Below, piece by piece: positions 17,261-26,181 of a stretch of DNA of 64,000 bases (position 1 is its first letter; every line of letters starts with the position of its first letter). The stretch covers positions 682,001 to 746,000 of the forward strand of contig NZ_CP133721.1 of the NCBI RefSeq assembly GCF_031326205.1. Reading direction: 5' to 3'. The notes under the pieces are model-generated. The model searched no databases and was not told the origin of the DNA. It was given only the letters and a program-made list of their open reading frames with translations. Both the position numbers and the translations under genes were made by a program. This stretch comes from Flavobacterium sp. 20NA77.7 (GTDB taxonomy: Bacteria > Bacteroidota > Bacteroidia > Flavobacteriales > Flavobacteriaceae).

Positions 17261-18703
17261 ATGGAAAACCAACAGGAGTTTAAGAAAGAACTTAATTTGC
17301 TAAACGCAACTAGCATTGTTGCTGGGTCAATGATAGGTTCGGGAATTTTTATTGTAACTGCAGCTATGTCAAGAGATTTAGGATCTTCGGGCTGGTTATT
17401 GTTTGCGTGGTTACTGACAGGATTACTAACAATGTCTGCTGCTTTAAGTTATGGAGAATTAGCGGGTATGATGCCTAATGCAGGTGGACAATACGTTTAC
17501 ATTCAACGCGCCTATGGGAAATTAGTTTCTTTTCTGTATGGTTGGACCGTATTTACGGTAATTCAAACTGGTGTTATTGCAGCTGTTGCCGTTGCATTTG
17601 CTAATTATACATCCGTATTTATTCCTCAATTGGAAACAAAGTTAGTTACTATTAGCGATGCTTTTAGTATTTCATATAAGCAAGTCATGGCTATTGTGAG
17701 TATTATATTACTCACATATATCAATACAAACGGGGTTCAAAGTGGAAAAAAAGTACAATTATTATTTACAATTGCCAAACTTTTTGCCTTATTTGCTTTA
17801 ATTGTTTTAGGATTATATGTTGGACTTCAAACAGATATTTTTTCGCAAAATTTTGCACATCCTTGGGACGCTTTTAAAACAGTAGTCAATGAGCAGGGCA
17901 CTACAACAATCACAGAATTATCAGGATTAGCATTAGTAGGCGCAATTGGTGCTACAATAATTAATTCTTTGTTCTCAAGTGATGCATGGAATAATGTTAC
18001 TTTTATTGCTGCGGAAATTAAAGACCCTAAACGAAATATACCAAGAAGTTTATTCTTAGGAACTTTAATAGTGACAGTTATTTATTTATTAGCTAATGTT
18101 GCTTATTTAGCATTGTTGCCCATGCAAGGAACTCCTGAAGGAATAGGAGTCTTAGAAAAAGGAATTATGTTTGCAAGTGAAGACAGGGTAGGGGCTGCAG
18201 CAGCTAATGTTATTTTAGGCAATGTGGGTGTTTTTGTAATGGCAGGTCTTATTATGATTTCAACATTTGGTTGTAATAGTGGATTAATATTAGCTGGTGG
18301 TCGATTGTTTTATGCGATGAGTAAAGATGGCTTATTTTTTAAACAAGCTAGTGAATTAAATAAAAATAATGTACCAGAAAAAGCATTATGGGTACAATGT
18401 ATTTGGGCTGCGGTATTATGTTTGTCTGGAAAGTACGGTGATTTATTAACATACTCCACTTTTGCCTCTCTTTTGTTTTATATTTTAACCATTTATGGGA
18501 TATTTATTTTAAGAAAGAAAGAGCCTCATGCAGAACGACCATATAAGGCTTTTGGTTACCCAATTATTCCTGCGTTATATATTTTTATAACCTCATTAAT
18601 TTGTATTACTTTGTTAATTTATGACACAAAGAGTACTGGATTAGGCTTACTAATTGTATTGTTGGGAATACCTGTTTATTTTTGGTCACAACATAAAAAA
18701 TAA
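17261..18703 (+). CDS. APC-family amino acid permease
   Basis: A 480-residue inner-membrane transporter with about 12 hydrophobic helices. The N-terminal substrate-binding helix has the family's unwound glycine motif (ASIVAGSMIGSGIFI, after ELNLLN), and the second helix region has LSYGELAGMMPNAGGQYVYIQRAYG. It looks like the LAT/amino acid-polyamine-organocation group, importing or exchanging amino acids; substrate unknown. It has its own transcription unit, with TATATTTA (one mismatch from the -7 consensus) at 17235-17242 and a bidirectional terminator downstream. Confidence 0.93.
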   Translation: MENQQEFKKELNLLNATSIVAGSMIGSGIFIVTAAMSRDLGSSGWLLFAWLLTGLLTMSAALSYGELAGMMPNAGGQYVYIQRAYGKLVSFLYGWTVFTVIQTGVIAAVAVAFANYTSVFIPQLETKLVTISDAFSISYKQVMAIVSIILLTYINTNGVQSGKKVQLLFTIAKLFALFALIVLGLYVGLQTDIFSQNFAHPWDAFKTVVNEQGTTTITELSGLALVGAIGATIINSLFSSDAWNNVTFIAAEIKDPKRNIPRSLFLGTLIVTVIYLLANVAYLALLPMQGTPEGIGVLEKGIMFASEDRVGAAAANVILGNVGVFVMAGLIMISTFGCNSGLILAGGRLFYAMSKDGLFFKQASELNKNNVPEKALWVQCIWAAVLCLSGKYGDLLTYSTFASLLFYILTIYGIFILRKKEPHAERPYKAFGYPIIPALYIFITSLICITLLIYDTKSTGLGLLIVLLGIPVYFWSQHKK

Positions 18704-18704
18704 A

Positions 18705-18736
18705 AAAAAGACCGATTTGTTTGAATCGGTCTTTTT
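18705..18736. terminator. bidirectional terminator between permease and GAPDH
   Basis: AAAAAGACCGATT (18705-18717) pairs with AATCGGTCTTTTT (18724-18736) around a 6-base loop. A/T tails on both sides serve the converging genes. Confidence 0.93.
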
Positions 18737-18753
18737 ACTTATGTATTTAACTA

Positions 18754-20202
18754 TTAATAATAAGTATATCTTCTTACTTTAGCAATATACTTTGCTAAAC
18801 GAATTACTTGATGACTATAACCATATTCATTATCGTACCAAATATACAATACAATATTTTTTCCGTCATTAGAAACTAACGTGGCATTGCTGTCATAAAT
18901 TGAAGGTTGTGCTGTGCCAACAATATCTGATGAAACCAATTCATTGTTTAACGAATATTTAATTTGCTCTACTAATTCGCCTTCTAAAGCATATTTTTTC
19001 ATAATAGCGTCAACTTCTTCGCGCGATGTTGTTTTGCCTACTTCAAGGTTTAGAACAACTAAAGAACCATTTGGTACAGGTACTCTAATAGCATTTGAAG
19101 TTAATTTGCCTGCTAAACTAGGTAAAGCTTTAGCAACAGCACTTCCTGCACCGGTTTCAGTGATAACCATATTCAATGCAGCAGAACGACCTCTACGGTA
19201 TTTTTTATGCATGTTGTCTACTAAATTTTGGTCATTTGTATAAGCATGTATCGTTTCGATATGTCCTTTTACAACACCAAGAGTGTCTTCAACAGCTTTT
19301 AAAACAGGCGTAATTGCATTGGTTGTACATGACGCAGCAGAATAAATAAGAACTTCATCTGGGTTGTATTCTTCATGATTTACACCATACACAATATTTG
19401 GTACACCTTTTCCAGGAGCTGTTAATAAAACTTTTTCTACGCCTTTAGATGTTAAATGACGTTTTAGAGCTTCTTCGGTTGTAAATGCTCCTGTATTGTC
19501 AATTACTAATGCGTCTTGAATGCCATATTGTGTATAATCAATTTCTTCTGGTCCATTTGCAGTAATTATGTGAACGGTTGTTCCATTTATTAGTAGGGCT
19601 TGATTTTCAACATCAGCTTGAACGGAACCTTCAAAATCTCCATGAACAGAATCATAACGGAGCAATGAAGCGCGTTTTTCTAATAACACGGCATCATTTT
19701 TATCACGTGTAACAATAGCACGTAAACGCAATTGTTGGCCTTTACCAATTTTACTCATCATTTCACGAGCTAGTAAACGACCAATACGGCCAAAGCCATA
19801 TAAAACTACATCTTTTGGTTTTATTTCAGATGTGTTTTTTGCATTTTTTAATTTGTCAATTACAAAAGCTCTAGCATCATTGTATTTATTGTCTTCTAAA
19901 TGATATTCGTAAGTAAGTTTTCCAATATCAATTCGTGATGGAGGTAAATCCAGGTTTTCAATTGCTCTAGCAATTTCAACCGAATCAAAAATATTAATTG
20001 GTTTTTCAACAAAAGCAACGGCATATTCGTGTAAGTTGATGATGTCACTTACATTTCTGTCAATTAATTGATTTCTAAATAATACTAGTTCGATGGATTT
20101 GTCATACCATAAATCACTGATGATTCTAACAAATTCCACGCATGCTTTTCTTCTGTCTGCTTGAAAAGCGAGTTCTTTTTCGTAAATGGTGTTGTTGTTC
20201 AT
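18754..20202 (-). CDS. gap: long-form glyceraldehyde-3-phosphate dehydrogenase
   Basis: A 482-residue GAPDH. The classical enzyme is about 335 residues; here a helical N-terminal extension of about 130 residues precedes the Rossmann start (VVLYGFGRIGRLLAREM). The catalytic cysteine is Cys292 in SAASCTTNAITP, and the following His lies in ETIHAYTNDQN; the substrate region WYDNEYGYSHQV is intact. Long GAPDHs of this kind occur in Bacteroidetes and some proteobacteria, often beside a classical glycolytic copy. A gluconeogenic or NADP-linked role is possible but is not shown by sequence. It is transcribed alone, with TACTTTTG at 20228-20235 upstream. Confidence 0.94.
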   Translation of the reverse strand: MNNNTIYEKELAFQADRRKACVEFVRIISDLWYDKSIELVLFRNQLIDRNVSDIINLHEYAVAFVEKPINIFDSVEIARAIENLDLPPSRIDIGKLTYEYHLEDNKYNDARAFVIDKLKNAKNTSEIKPKDVVLYGFGRIGRLLAREMMSKIGKGQQLRLRAIVTRDKNDAVLLEKRASLLRYDSVHGDFEGSVQADVENQALLINGTTVHIITANGPEEIDYTQYGIQDALVIDNTGAFTTEEALKRHLTSKGVEKVLLTAPGKGVPNIVYGVNHEEYNPDEVLIYSAASCTTNAITPVLKAVEDTLGVVKGHIETIHAYTNDQNLVDNMHKKYRRGRSAALNMVITETGAGSAVAKALPSLAGKLTSNAIRVPVPNGSLVVLNLEVGKTTSREEVDAIMKKYALEGELVEQIKYSLNNELVSSDIVGTAQPSIYDSNATLVSNDGKNIVLYIWYDNEYGYSHQVIRLAKYIAKVRRYTYY

Positions 20203-20227
20203 GAAAATGAGTGTTGTTTATTTGGTG

Positions 20228-20235
20228 CAAAAGTA
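20228..20235 (-). promoter_or_regulatory. -7 promoter element of GAPDH (TACTTTTG, minus strand)
   Basis: Plus strand CAAAAGTA; it lies 26 bases before the minus-strand ATG at 20202. Confidence 0.5.
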
Positions 20236-20279
20236 TAGATTTCAATCGTTTTCGTAAAGGATTTTTTTATTTTTTTTAT

Positions 20280-20312
20280 AAAAAAAATATCCAATCGTAA
20301 AGACTGGATATT
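20280..20312 (-). terminator. terminator of htrA
   Basis: On the minus strand AATATCCA (20312-20305) pairs with TGGATATT (20293-20286) and is followed by a T tract, 25 bases after the htrA stop. Confidence 0.75.
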
Positions 20313-20336
20313 GACTTGTTTATATGGTATACAATT

Positions 20337-21725
20337 TTATAAAATGAAACGGTATACCCGTCCGTTTTTTCCAATTATTTCATATTGGGTTTTCTGTTTT
20401 TCTTCTTTTTTTGCTAAATAAGCAGATACAGTTTCCATATTAGTAGCCAAAATACCATCTACTCGTCTAACAATGGAACCTTTTAAATATTCTGCATATT
20501 CTTGAAACTCTTCATTAGTTACCACTTTTATTTTTATCCCACTTGTAATATTAAAAGTTCTTTTATCTTCTTCTGTTACATCTTCAAATTCAATACCGTT
20601 ATATTCATATTGAATTAACTCTTTTTTAGTTAGTTTTACGGGGACAACTACTAATTTACCTTCTCGCATTAAAGACACTTTTATAACATCATTAGGTCTT
20701 TTTGTATTTACAATAGCACTTAATTCGGCATTGTTAGTTACTTTTTTGTCATCAAGTTTGATAATGATGTCACCTTTTGTAATTCCTGCTTTCTGCGCTC
20801 CCGAATTTTTATTTATTTTATTTACAAAAATACCTTCAGTTTCTTTTATGCCTAATTTTTTTGAAGCCTCCGCATTTAATTCGCTTCCATCTACTCCTAA
20901 AACACCACGTTGTACATTGCCAAATTGTACTAAATCTTCAATAATTTTTTTAGTGATATTTGAAGGAACAGCAAAAGAATATCCAGCATAACTTCCTGTT
21001 GGTGAAGAAATCATCGTGTTGATGCCAATTAGTTCACCTCGAGCATTTACAAGTGCGCCGCCACTATTACCAGGATTTACAGCTGCATCTGTTTGAATGA
21101 AGGATTGTATACTTGCTTTGTCTAAATTTCTGGCTTTTGCAGACACAATTCCCGCCGTTACTGTTGAATTTAAATTATATGGATTTCCAACAGCTAATAC
21201 CCATTCGCCCACTTTAATTTGATCTGAATTTCCAAAAACAATAAAAGGTAGTTTTTCATCCGCATCAATTTTTAATAATGCAATATCCATTTTTGAATCA
21301 GTACCAATTAATTTTGCTTTATAGGCTTTATTATTATTTAAAGTTACTTCAAGCTCTTTAGCATCTTTTATAACGTGATTGTTAGTAACTATATAACCAT
21401 CTTCAGATATAATAACTCCTGAACCTGTTCCAATTTGTTCATATTGTTGGGTATTGTTTCTACCATAAAAAAAGGATGACCAAGGATCTGTGTAAGTAAT
21501 GACAGAAACATTTTTTACGTGAACGACACTATGTACCGCTTTTTCGGCAGCGACAGTAAAATCGACACCTTCGGGGGTTAGTCCAACAGGTAGGGCATAG
21601 TCAGGCGCGCTCGTAACAATAGATTTGTTTGATTTTTCAATAAATAACTTGTATCCACCTAAAGTGAAGGCGCCACTTAGCAATGAAACTAAAAAAAGAC
21701 TTTTTACGTGTTGCATATTCATCAT
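20337..21725 (-). CDS. HtrA/DegP-type periplasmic serine protease
   Basis: A 462-residue envelope quality-control protease. Residues 8-26 form a signal anchor or signal peptide. The trypsin-like domain shows the full triad His117 (VTNNHVIKDA), Asp147 (SKMDIALLKID) and Ser221 (NPGNSGGALVN). A PDZ domain follows at about 265-365 (GVLGVDGSELN ... GAQKAGITKGDIIIKLDDKKV), and a second, diverged PDZ-like C-terminal module ends the protein. It should degrade or hold misfolded periplasmic and outer-membrane proteins, complementing the SurA-like genes at 7849-12007. Three Met codons (21725, 21722, 21716) compete as start. It is divergent from dapF. Confidence 0.95.
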   Translation of the reverse strand: MMNMQHVKSLFLVSLLSGAFTLGGYKLFIEKSNKSIVTSAPDYALPVGLTPEGVDFTVAAEKAVHSVVHVKNVSVITYTDPWSSFFYGRNNTQQYEQIGTGSGVIISEDGYIVTNNHVIKDAKELEVTLNNNKAYKAKLIGTDSKMDIALLKIDADEKLPFIVFGNSDQIKVGEWVLAVGNPYNLNSTVTAGIVSAKARNLDKASIQSFIQTDAAVNPGNSGGALVNARGELIGINTMISSPTGSYAGYSFAVPSNITKKIIEDLVQFGNVQRGVLGVDGSELNAEASKKLGIKETEGIFVNKINKNSGAQKAGITKGDIIIKLDDKKVTNNAELSAIVNTKRPNDVIKVSLMREGKLVVVPVKLTKKELIQYEYNGIEFEDVTEEDKRTFNITSGIKIKVVTNEEFQEYAEYLKGSIVRRVDGILATNMETVSAYLAKKEEKQKTQYEIIGKNGRVYRFIL

Positions 21726-21823
21726 TTCTAATTATAGTTTGAGTTGTAAATTTAATAGGTTTTTTGTTTCGTTTTAATGCTTTAACGCATGGTTAACAAT
21801 CTTTAACATCATTTTAATACTTC

Positions 21824-21857
21824 TTGCTGTTCATAAATTTGAAATTGTTTATTTTTG
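21824..21857 (+). promoter_or_regulatory. promoter of dapF
   Basis: TTG (21824-21826), 23-base spacer, TATTTTTG (21850-21857), 17 bases before the ATG. A TTAAC-N5-GTTAA inverted repeat at 21782-21796 lies in the same divergent region and could be an operator. Confidence 0.6.
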
Positions 21858-21874
21858 TTTTTCAAATATAAAAA

Positions 21875-22654
21875 ATGCAAGTAACTTTTTATAAATACCA
21901 AGGAACAGGAAATGATTTTATTATTATAGATAATCGTCAGCTTGATTTTCCCAAAAATGATACCAAATTAATTGCTCGTCTTTGCGACCGACGTTTTGGC
22001 ATAGGTGCTGATGGTCTTATGCTGTTAGAACAACATGAATCGTATGATTTTAGAATGATTTATTATAATGCTGATGGGAGTACAAGTACTATGTGTGGTA
22101 ATGGAGGCCGTTGTTTAGTGGCATTTGCTAAAAAATTAGGGCTAGTTATTTCTGAGGCACATTTTGAAGCTTCTGACGGCTATCATTATGCTAAAATAAA
22201 TGGTGACACTATTGCATTACAAATGATAGATGTTACTGAAATTAAGATGAATGATACCTATCAATTTGTATATACAGGTTCGCCACATCATGTAGAATTG
22301 GTAACAAATTTGAATGATTATGATGTAAAAATGTGCGGCGCAAAAATTAGATACTCAGATTTATATGGTGCTTCTGGTAGTAATGTTAATTTTGTAGAAC
22401 AAGAAAATGAAAATACATTCAAAGTGCGAACATATGAGCGTGGTGTAGAAGACGAAACCTTATCTTGTGGAACAGGAGTTACTGCCGTGGCAATTGCTAT
22501 GCATCAATTGCGTAAAACTTTATCAACTAGTATTGATCTACTAGTGCCTGGTGGAAAATTACAAGTGCGTTTTTCAAAGGAAGGACAACACTATAAAAAT
22601 ATTTTTTTAATTGGCCCTGCTGAATTCGTTTTTGAAGGAAATATAAAACTATAG
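21875..22654 (+). CDS. dapF: diaminopimelate epimerase
   Basis: A 259-residue PLP-independent epimerase converting LL- to meso-diaminopimelate, giving the lysine precursor and the peptidoglycan cross-linking residue. The two catalytic cysteines are present: Cys74 in STMCGNGGRC and Cys198 in TLSCGTGVTA. The N-terminal signature YQGTGNDFIIIDN and FGIGADGLMLL are intact. It converges with the ABC ATPase gene only two bases downstream. It has its own promoter; no regulatory lysine element was seen. Confidence 0.97.
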   Translation: MQVTFYKYQGTGNDFIIIDNRQLDFPKNDTKLIARLCDRRFGIGADGLMLLEQHESYDFRMIYYNADGSTSTMCGNGGRCLVAFAKKLGLVISEAHFEASDGYHYAKINGDTIALQMIDVTEIKMNDTYQFVYTGSPHHVELVTNLNDYDVKMCGAKIRYSDLYGASGSNVNFVEQENENTFKVRTYERGVEDETLSCGTGVTAVAIAMHQLRKTLSTSIDLLVPGGKLQVRFSKEGQHYKNIFLIGPAEFVFEGNIKL

Positions 22655-22656
22655 AA

Positions 22657-23349
22657 TTATTTGTTTTTCACTTCATCTTTTTCAATAATTCCATCTTTAA
22701 CGCGAATAATTCGGTGTGCATGAGCTGCAATGTCTTCTTCGTGAGTTACAAGAATTACCGTATTTCCATTCGCATGAATTTCATTGAAAAGATTCATAAT
22801 TTCAACCGATGTTTTACTGTCTAAATTACCCGTAGGTTCATCGGCCAAAATGATAGAAGGTTTATTTACCAATGCTCTAGCAACGGCTACACGTTGACGT
22901 TGTCCTCCTGATAATTGATTAGGTTTGTGGTCCATTCTATCAGCTAAACCTACTTGTGTTAAAACTTCAGTAGCTCTTTTATTCCTGTCTTCTTTAGAAT
23001 ACCCTGCGTATACCATTGGAAGCGCTACATTCTCTAAAGCAGTTGTTCTTGGCATTAAATTAAAAGTTTGAAAAACAAATCCTATTTCTTTATTTCTAAT
23101 TTCGGCTAATTCATCGTCGTGCATTTCACTAACAACTTTGCCATTTAAAATATAAGATCCAGCTGTTGGCGTGTCTAAACAACCTAAAATATTCATCAAC
23201 GTTGATTTTCCAGATCCCGAAGGCCCCATTAGTGCAACATATTCACCTTTGTTTATGACTAAATCAATTCCTTTTAATACATAAACTGTTTCACTACCTA
23301 AGGGGAAATTTCGAGTAATTCCTTTAATTTCAATGATTGGTTGAGCCAT
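22657..23349 (-). CDS. ABC transporter ATP-binding protein, LolD/MacB type
   Basis: A 230-residue ATPase with Walker [10 protein letters not shown] (42-50), Q-loop [13 protein letters not shown], signature [15 protein letters not shown], Walker [13 protein letters not shown] and the H-loop [11 protein letters not shown]. The FNLMP/TALENV wording places it with LolD/MacB/FtsE-like exporters that move lipoproteins or peptides or drive mechanotransmission. No permease gene is adjacent, so its partner must lie elsewhere. Confidence 0.93.
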   Translation of the reverse strand: MAQPIIEIKGITRNFPLGSETVYVLKGIDLVINKGEYVALMGPSGSGKSTLMNILGCLDTPTAGSYILNGKVVSEMHDDELAEIRNKEIGFVFQTFNLMPRTTALENVALPMVYAGYSKEDRNKRATEVLTQVGLADRMDHKPNQLSGGQRQRVAVARALVNKPSIILADEPTGNLDSKTSVEIMNLFNEIHANGNTVILVTHEEDIAAHAHRIIRVKDGIIEKDEVKNK

Positions 23350-23402
23350 AACTTTACTATTCTAGTACTAAATAAGTACATTAATATATTAAATTGTTAC
23401 AC

Positions 23403-23918
23403 TTAAATGCGTATTTTTTTTGTAAAAAGTGAAAATAATGAAGGTTTTGTTTTCAAAATGAAGTGTTCTTTTTTCTGTTCTTTACGAATAAATAGTAGTC
23501 CTAAATTAAAAGTTTCTATACTAACGGTAATACGATGGTCTGTGTGAAATTTTTTCCAAACTGCTTTGTTTTTTTTTGTTTGGTGAATATTTTCTATGAA
23601 AATACATGTTTCATTTGTACAAAGTGGTATTATTTTTTCAATTGAAAAATTTTTTAAAGAATCACCCGATACAATTAAACCATCTACTGTTGTTTTTAAT
23701 TCTTGTTGGGCATCAAAACGCACACAATTCTTTAAATTTAAATAGTGTATTGTTTTTAAAATGAGTTTGTTAGTTGAAGGATAATTTGAATTTTCAAGGG
23801 GAAAGTTGGAAACATAAAAACATTTGGTTACTAAATCAAACACAAAAGGCGAATGCACTCCATGTTCGTTTTTGGAATGTAAGATGAATTTAAGGTATGA
23901 TTTAATAATATGTTGCAT
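23403..23918 (-). CDS. truncated methyltransferase-like protein (core missing)
   Basis: 171 residues from the ATG at 23918. The N-terminal block (SYLKFILHSKNEHGVHSPFVFDLVTKCFY) and the C-terminal block (HRITVSIETFNLGLLFIRKEQKKEHF) match a Flavobacteriaceae family of about 240-residue class I SAM-dependent methyltransferase-like proteins. The middle of the present protein lacks the glycine-rich SAM-binding motif I expected after the N block, so about 60-70 residues seem to be missing without a frameshift. It is therefore probably inactive as a methyltransferase or has a changed role. A longer frame to 24008 is rejected because its first 30 codons lie in an intergenic repeat and in the ABC-F gene. 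Confidence 0.62.
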   Translation of the reverse strand: MQHIIKSYLKFILHSKNEHGVHSPFVFDLVTKCFYVSNFPLENSNYPSTNKLILKTIHYLNLKNCVRFDAQQELKTTVDGLIVSGDSLKNFSIEKIIPLCTNETCIFIENIHQTKKNKAVWKKFHTDHRITVSIETFNLGLLFIRKEQKKEHFILKTKPSLFSLFTKKIRI

Positions 23919-23975
23919 AGTTTCACGCAAAGTCGCGAAGGCGCAATTTTTCTTGGTATCTTTGTGCCTTTCCGA
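23919..23975 (-). repeat. intergenic repeat of the TTTGCGTGAAA type
   Basis: On the minus strand this gap reads AAAGGCACAAAGATACC... followed by GCGCCTTCGCGACTTTGCGT and GAAAC. The alternating GCG/CTTTG wording matches a degenerate intergenic repeat that I know from many Bacteroidetes genomes. It fills the whole gap between the ABC-F stop and the methyltransferase-like ATG. Confidence 0.55.
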
Positions 23976-23982
23976 GCTAAAA

Positions 23983-25854
23983 TTATTCCATTTTACTTGA
24001 TAAATCAAACCAACGTTCCTCTTTTTCTTCTAAAGATTGAATGATTTTTTGTAATTCGTTTGCTTTGGCTTCAATCTTATCATCAGAAACTTTTCCTTCG
24101 GAAAATTCTTGTTCAATTTGTTTTTTTTGATACTCTAAATCTTTAATTTCTTTTTCAATTTTTTGAAATTCTTTTTGCTCGTTAAAAGTTAAACCCGCTT
24201 TTGTTTGTTTTTCTTTCCAATTTGATTTTTCGGTACTAACCGATTGTAAAGCTTTCGGTTCAGCAGAATCCTCATACGCTCTAAAATCAGAATAGTTGCC
24301 CGGGAAATCTTCAATTTCGCCTTCTCCTCTAAATACAAATAAGTGATCCACAATTTTATCCATAAAATAGCGATCATGACTTACCACAACTAAACATCCG
24401 GGATAATCTAATAAAAAACTTTCCAATACATTCAAAGTTACAATGTCTAAATCATTTGTAGGTTCATCCAAAATTAAGAAATTTGGATTTTGTATTAAAA
24501 CGGTACATAAATACAAACGTTTCAATTCCCCACCACTTAATTTTTCAACAAAATCGTATTGCTTTTTGGCATCAAATAGAAAGCGCTCTAACAATTGCGA
24601 AGCCGATATAATTTTTCCTTTTGTCAACGGAATATATTCGCCATATTCTTTGATAATATCGATTACTTTTTGTCCCGGTTTCGGATTGATGCCGCTTTGT
24701 GTATAATAGCCAATTTTAATGGTATCACCAATAATTACTTTGCCAGAATCAGGCTGTAAGGTTTGAGTTAAAATGTTTAAAAAAGTAGATTTTCCTGTAC
24801 CATTTTTTCCGATAATTCCAATGCGTTCGCCTCGTTGAAAGGAATAAGAAAAATCTTTTAAAATGGTTTTTCCTGAAGTTTCTGGATGAAAGCTTTTGCT
24901 CAATTTTACCATTTCAATCACTTTACTGCCCATTCGTTCCATATTGATTTCGAGTTCCACTACATTTTCTTTTCTACGACTTTCGGCTTTTTCTTTAATT
25001 ACATAAAAATCATCCTGACGTGATTTTGATTTGGTAGTTCTTGCTTTGGGTTGGCGACGCATCCATGCCAATTCTTTTACAAATAAATTTTGCGCTTTGT
25101 CGATACTCGCATTTTCAGAAGCAATTCGCTCCTCTTTCTTTTGTAAATAATAGGAGTAATTTCCTTTGTATTGGTATATTTTTCCATTGTCTAACTCTAT
25201 GATTTCGTTACAAACACGTTCTAAAAAGAAACGGTCGTGCGTCACCATAAACAACGTAATATTTTCTTTGGCAAAATAATCTTCTAACCATTCAATCATC
25301 TCTAAATCTAAGTGATTTGTTGGCTCGTCTAAAATTAATAAATCAGGTTTACTAATTAAAATAATGGCTAATGACAAACGTTTTTTTTGCCCACCAGACA
25401 TGTTGTTGACTTTCATTTTCAAGTCTTCCAACTTTAGTTTGTATAAAATTTGCTTGAATTGTGTTTCAAAATCCCAAGCATTATGACGATCCATATCATC
25501 AAAAGCCTTTTGATAAGCTTCTTCATCGTTTGGATTTTCTAAAGCTTTTTCATAGCGTTCTATTATTTTTAAAACTTCATTATCACTCGCAAAAATAGAT
25601 TCTTCAATAGTTAATTCGTCTTGCAAATTATTGTTTTGTGATAAAAAAGCCATTTTAATTTCTTTTCTAATCACAACTTGCCCCGTGTCAGGTTCATCAA
25701 AACCATTTATTATGTTCATAATGGTTGTTTTTCCTGAACCGTTTTTTGCAATAAAAGCTATTTTTTGATCTTTATTAATTCCAAACGAAACGTTGTCAAA
25801 CAACACGCGTTCGCCATAAGATTTAGAGATATTTTCGACTGATAAGTAATTCAT
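23983..25854 (-). CDS. ABC-F family ATPase (Uup-like)
   Basis: A 623-residue soluble protein with two ABC cassettes and no membrane domain. Cassette 1: Walker A AKNGSGKTT, signature NMSGGQKKRLSLA, Walker B LLILDEPTNHLD. Cassette 2: Walker A GKNGTGKST, signature KLSGGELKRLYLC, Walker B FLILDEPTNDLD. A charged linker with an Arg/Lys-rich stretch (RRQPKARTTKSKSR) and a C-terminal coiled coil (about 535-620) complete the Uup/YdiF layout. Such proteins act on ribosomes to relieve stalled states, and Uup also affects DNA. It is probably the first gene of a short minus-strand unit; TATTTTTG lies at 25894-25901. Confidence 0.94.
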   Translation of the reverse strand: MNYLSVENISKSYGERVLFDNVSFGINKDQKIAFIAKNGSGKTTIMNIINGFDEPDTGQVVIRKEIKMAFLSQNNNLQDELTIEESIFASDNEVLKIIERYEKALENPNDEEAYQKAFDDMDRHNAWDFETQFKQILYKLKLEDLKMKVNNMSGGQKKRLSLAIILISKPDLLILDEPTNHLDLEMIEWLEDYFAKENITLFMVTHDRFFLERVCNEIIELDNGKIYQYKGNYSYYLQKKEERIASENASIDKAQNLFVKELAWMRRQPKARTTKSKSRQDDFYVIKEKAESRRKENVVELEINMERMGSKVIEMVKLSKSFHPETSGKTILKDFSYSFQRGERIGIIGKNGTGKSTFLNILTQTLQPDSGKVIIGDTIKIGYYTQSGINPKPGQKVIDIIKEYGEYIPLTKGKIISASQLLERFLFDAKKQYDFVEKLSGGELKRLYLCTVLIQNPNFLILDEPTNDLDIVTLNVLESFLLDYPGCLVVVSHDRYFMDKIVDHLFVFRGEGEIEDFPGNYSDFRAYEDSAEPKALQSVSTEKSNWKEKQTKAGLTFNEQKEFQKIEKEIKDLEYQKKQIEQEFSEGKVSDDKIEAKANELQKIIQSLEEKEERWFDLSSKME

Positions 25855-25893
25855 TCTTTTAATTTAGAATTCTGAAATTAGAATTTAGAACTG

Positions 25894-25901
25894 CAAAAAT
25901 A
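25894..25901 (-). promoter_or_regulatory. -7 promoter element of the ABC-F gene (TATTTTTG)
   Basis: Plus strand CAAAAATA, 40 bases upstream of the minus-strand ATG at 25854. Confidence 0.5.
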
Positions 25902-25934
25902 GTTTATTGTATTTAAAGATTATAGATTATTTCT

Positions 25935-25942
25935 TAACTTTG
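25935..25942 (+). promoter_or_regulatory. -7 promoter element of the toxin-antitoxin operon (TAACTTTG)
   Basis: Perfect TAnnTTTG. With a start of transcription about 7 bases downstream it leaves only about 8 bases before the ATG at 25957. It therefore excludes the in-frame GTG at 25942 and disfavours the ATG at 25948 as starts. Confidence 0.5.
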
Positions 25943-25956
25943 TGAAAATGCATTTT

Positions 25957-26181
25957 ATGACTTCCAAAAAGAAAAATAGAATAGAAGAACCAACAGAGGC
26001 TTATGAAGTAACCCCGAAAAGTCAGGTTTTTACTGGTAATGATGCTTGGGACCAATTGCCAGAACAGGTTCAAAAAGCAATTGAATTGGGTGTTAAACAA
26101 GCCGATGAAGGTCATATTTTTACTCATGAAGAAGTTATGTCTAATTTGAAAAAGAAATATCCTTTTTTGAATGGAATATAA
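25957..26181 (+). CDS. putative type II antitoxin
   Basis: A 74-residue acidic-to-mixed small protein (MTSKKKNRIEEPTEAYEV...). The central helix LPEQVQKAIELGVKQADEGHIFTHEEVMSNLKKKYP resembles the C-terminal segment of RelB/Phd-like partners of RelE/ParE toxins in Bacteroidetes. It overlaps the toxin gene by 11 bases, the normal coupled arrangement, and it is the first gene. It should bind and neutralise the toxin and repress the operon. Starts at 25942 (GTG) and 25948 (ATG) are in frame, but they sit at or in the promoter element. Confidence 0.78.
   Translation: MTSKKKNRIEEPTEAYEVTPKSQVFTGNDAWDQLPEQVQKAIELGVKQADEGHIFTHEEVMSNLKKKYPFLNGI

Noticed and set aside
21782..21796. TTAAC-N5-GTTAA as a firm operator between htrA and dapF
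   Set aside because: Five-base arms in AT-rich DNA are weak evidence; mentioned only as a possibility in the dapF promoter entry.
23919..24008. N-terminal extension of the methyltransferase-like protein
   Set aside because: The extension translates an intergenic repeat and runs into the end of the ABC-F gene; the family begins at the ATG at 23918.
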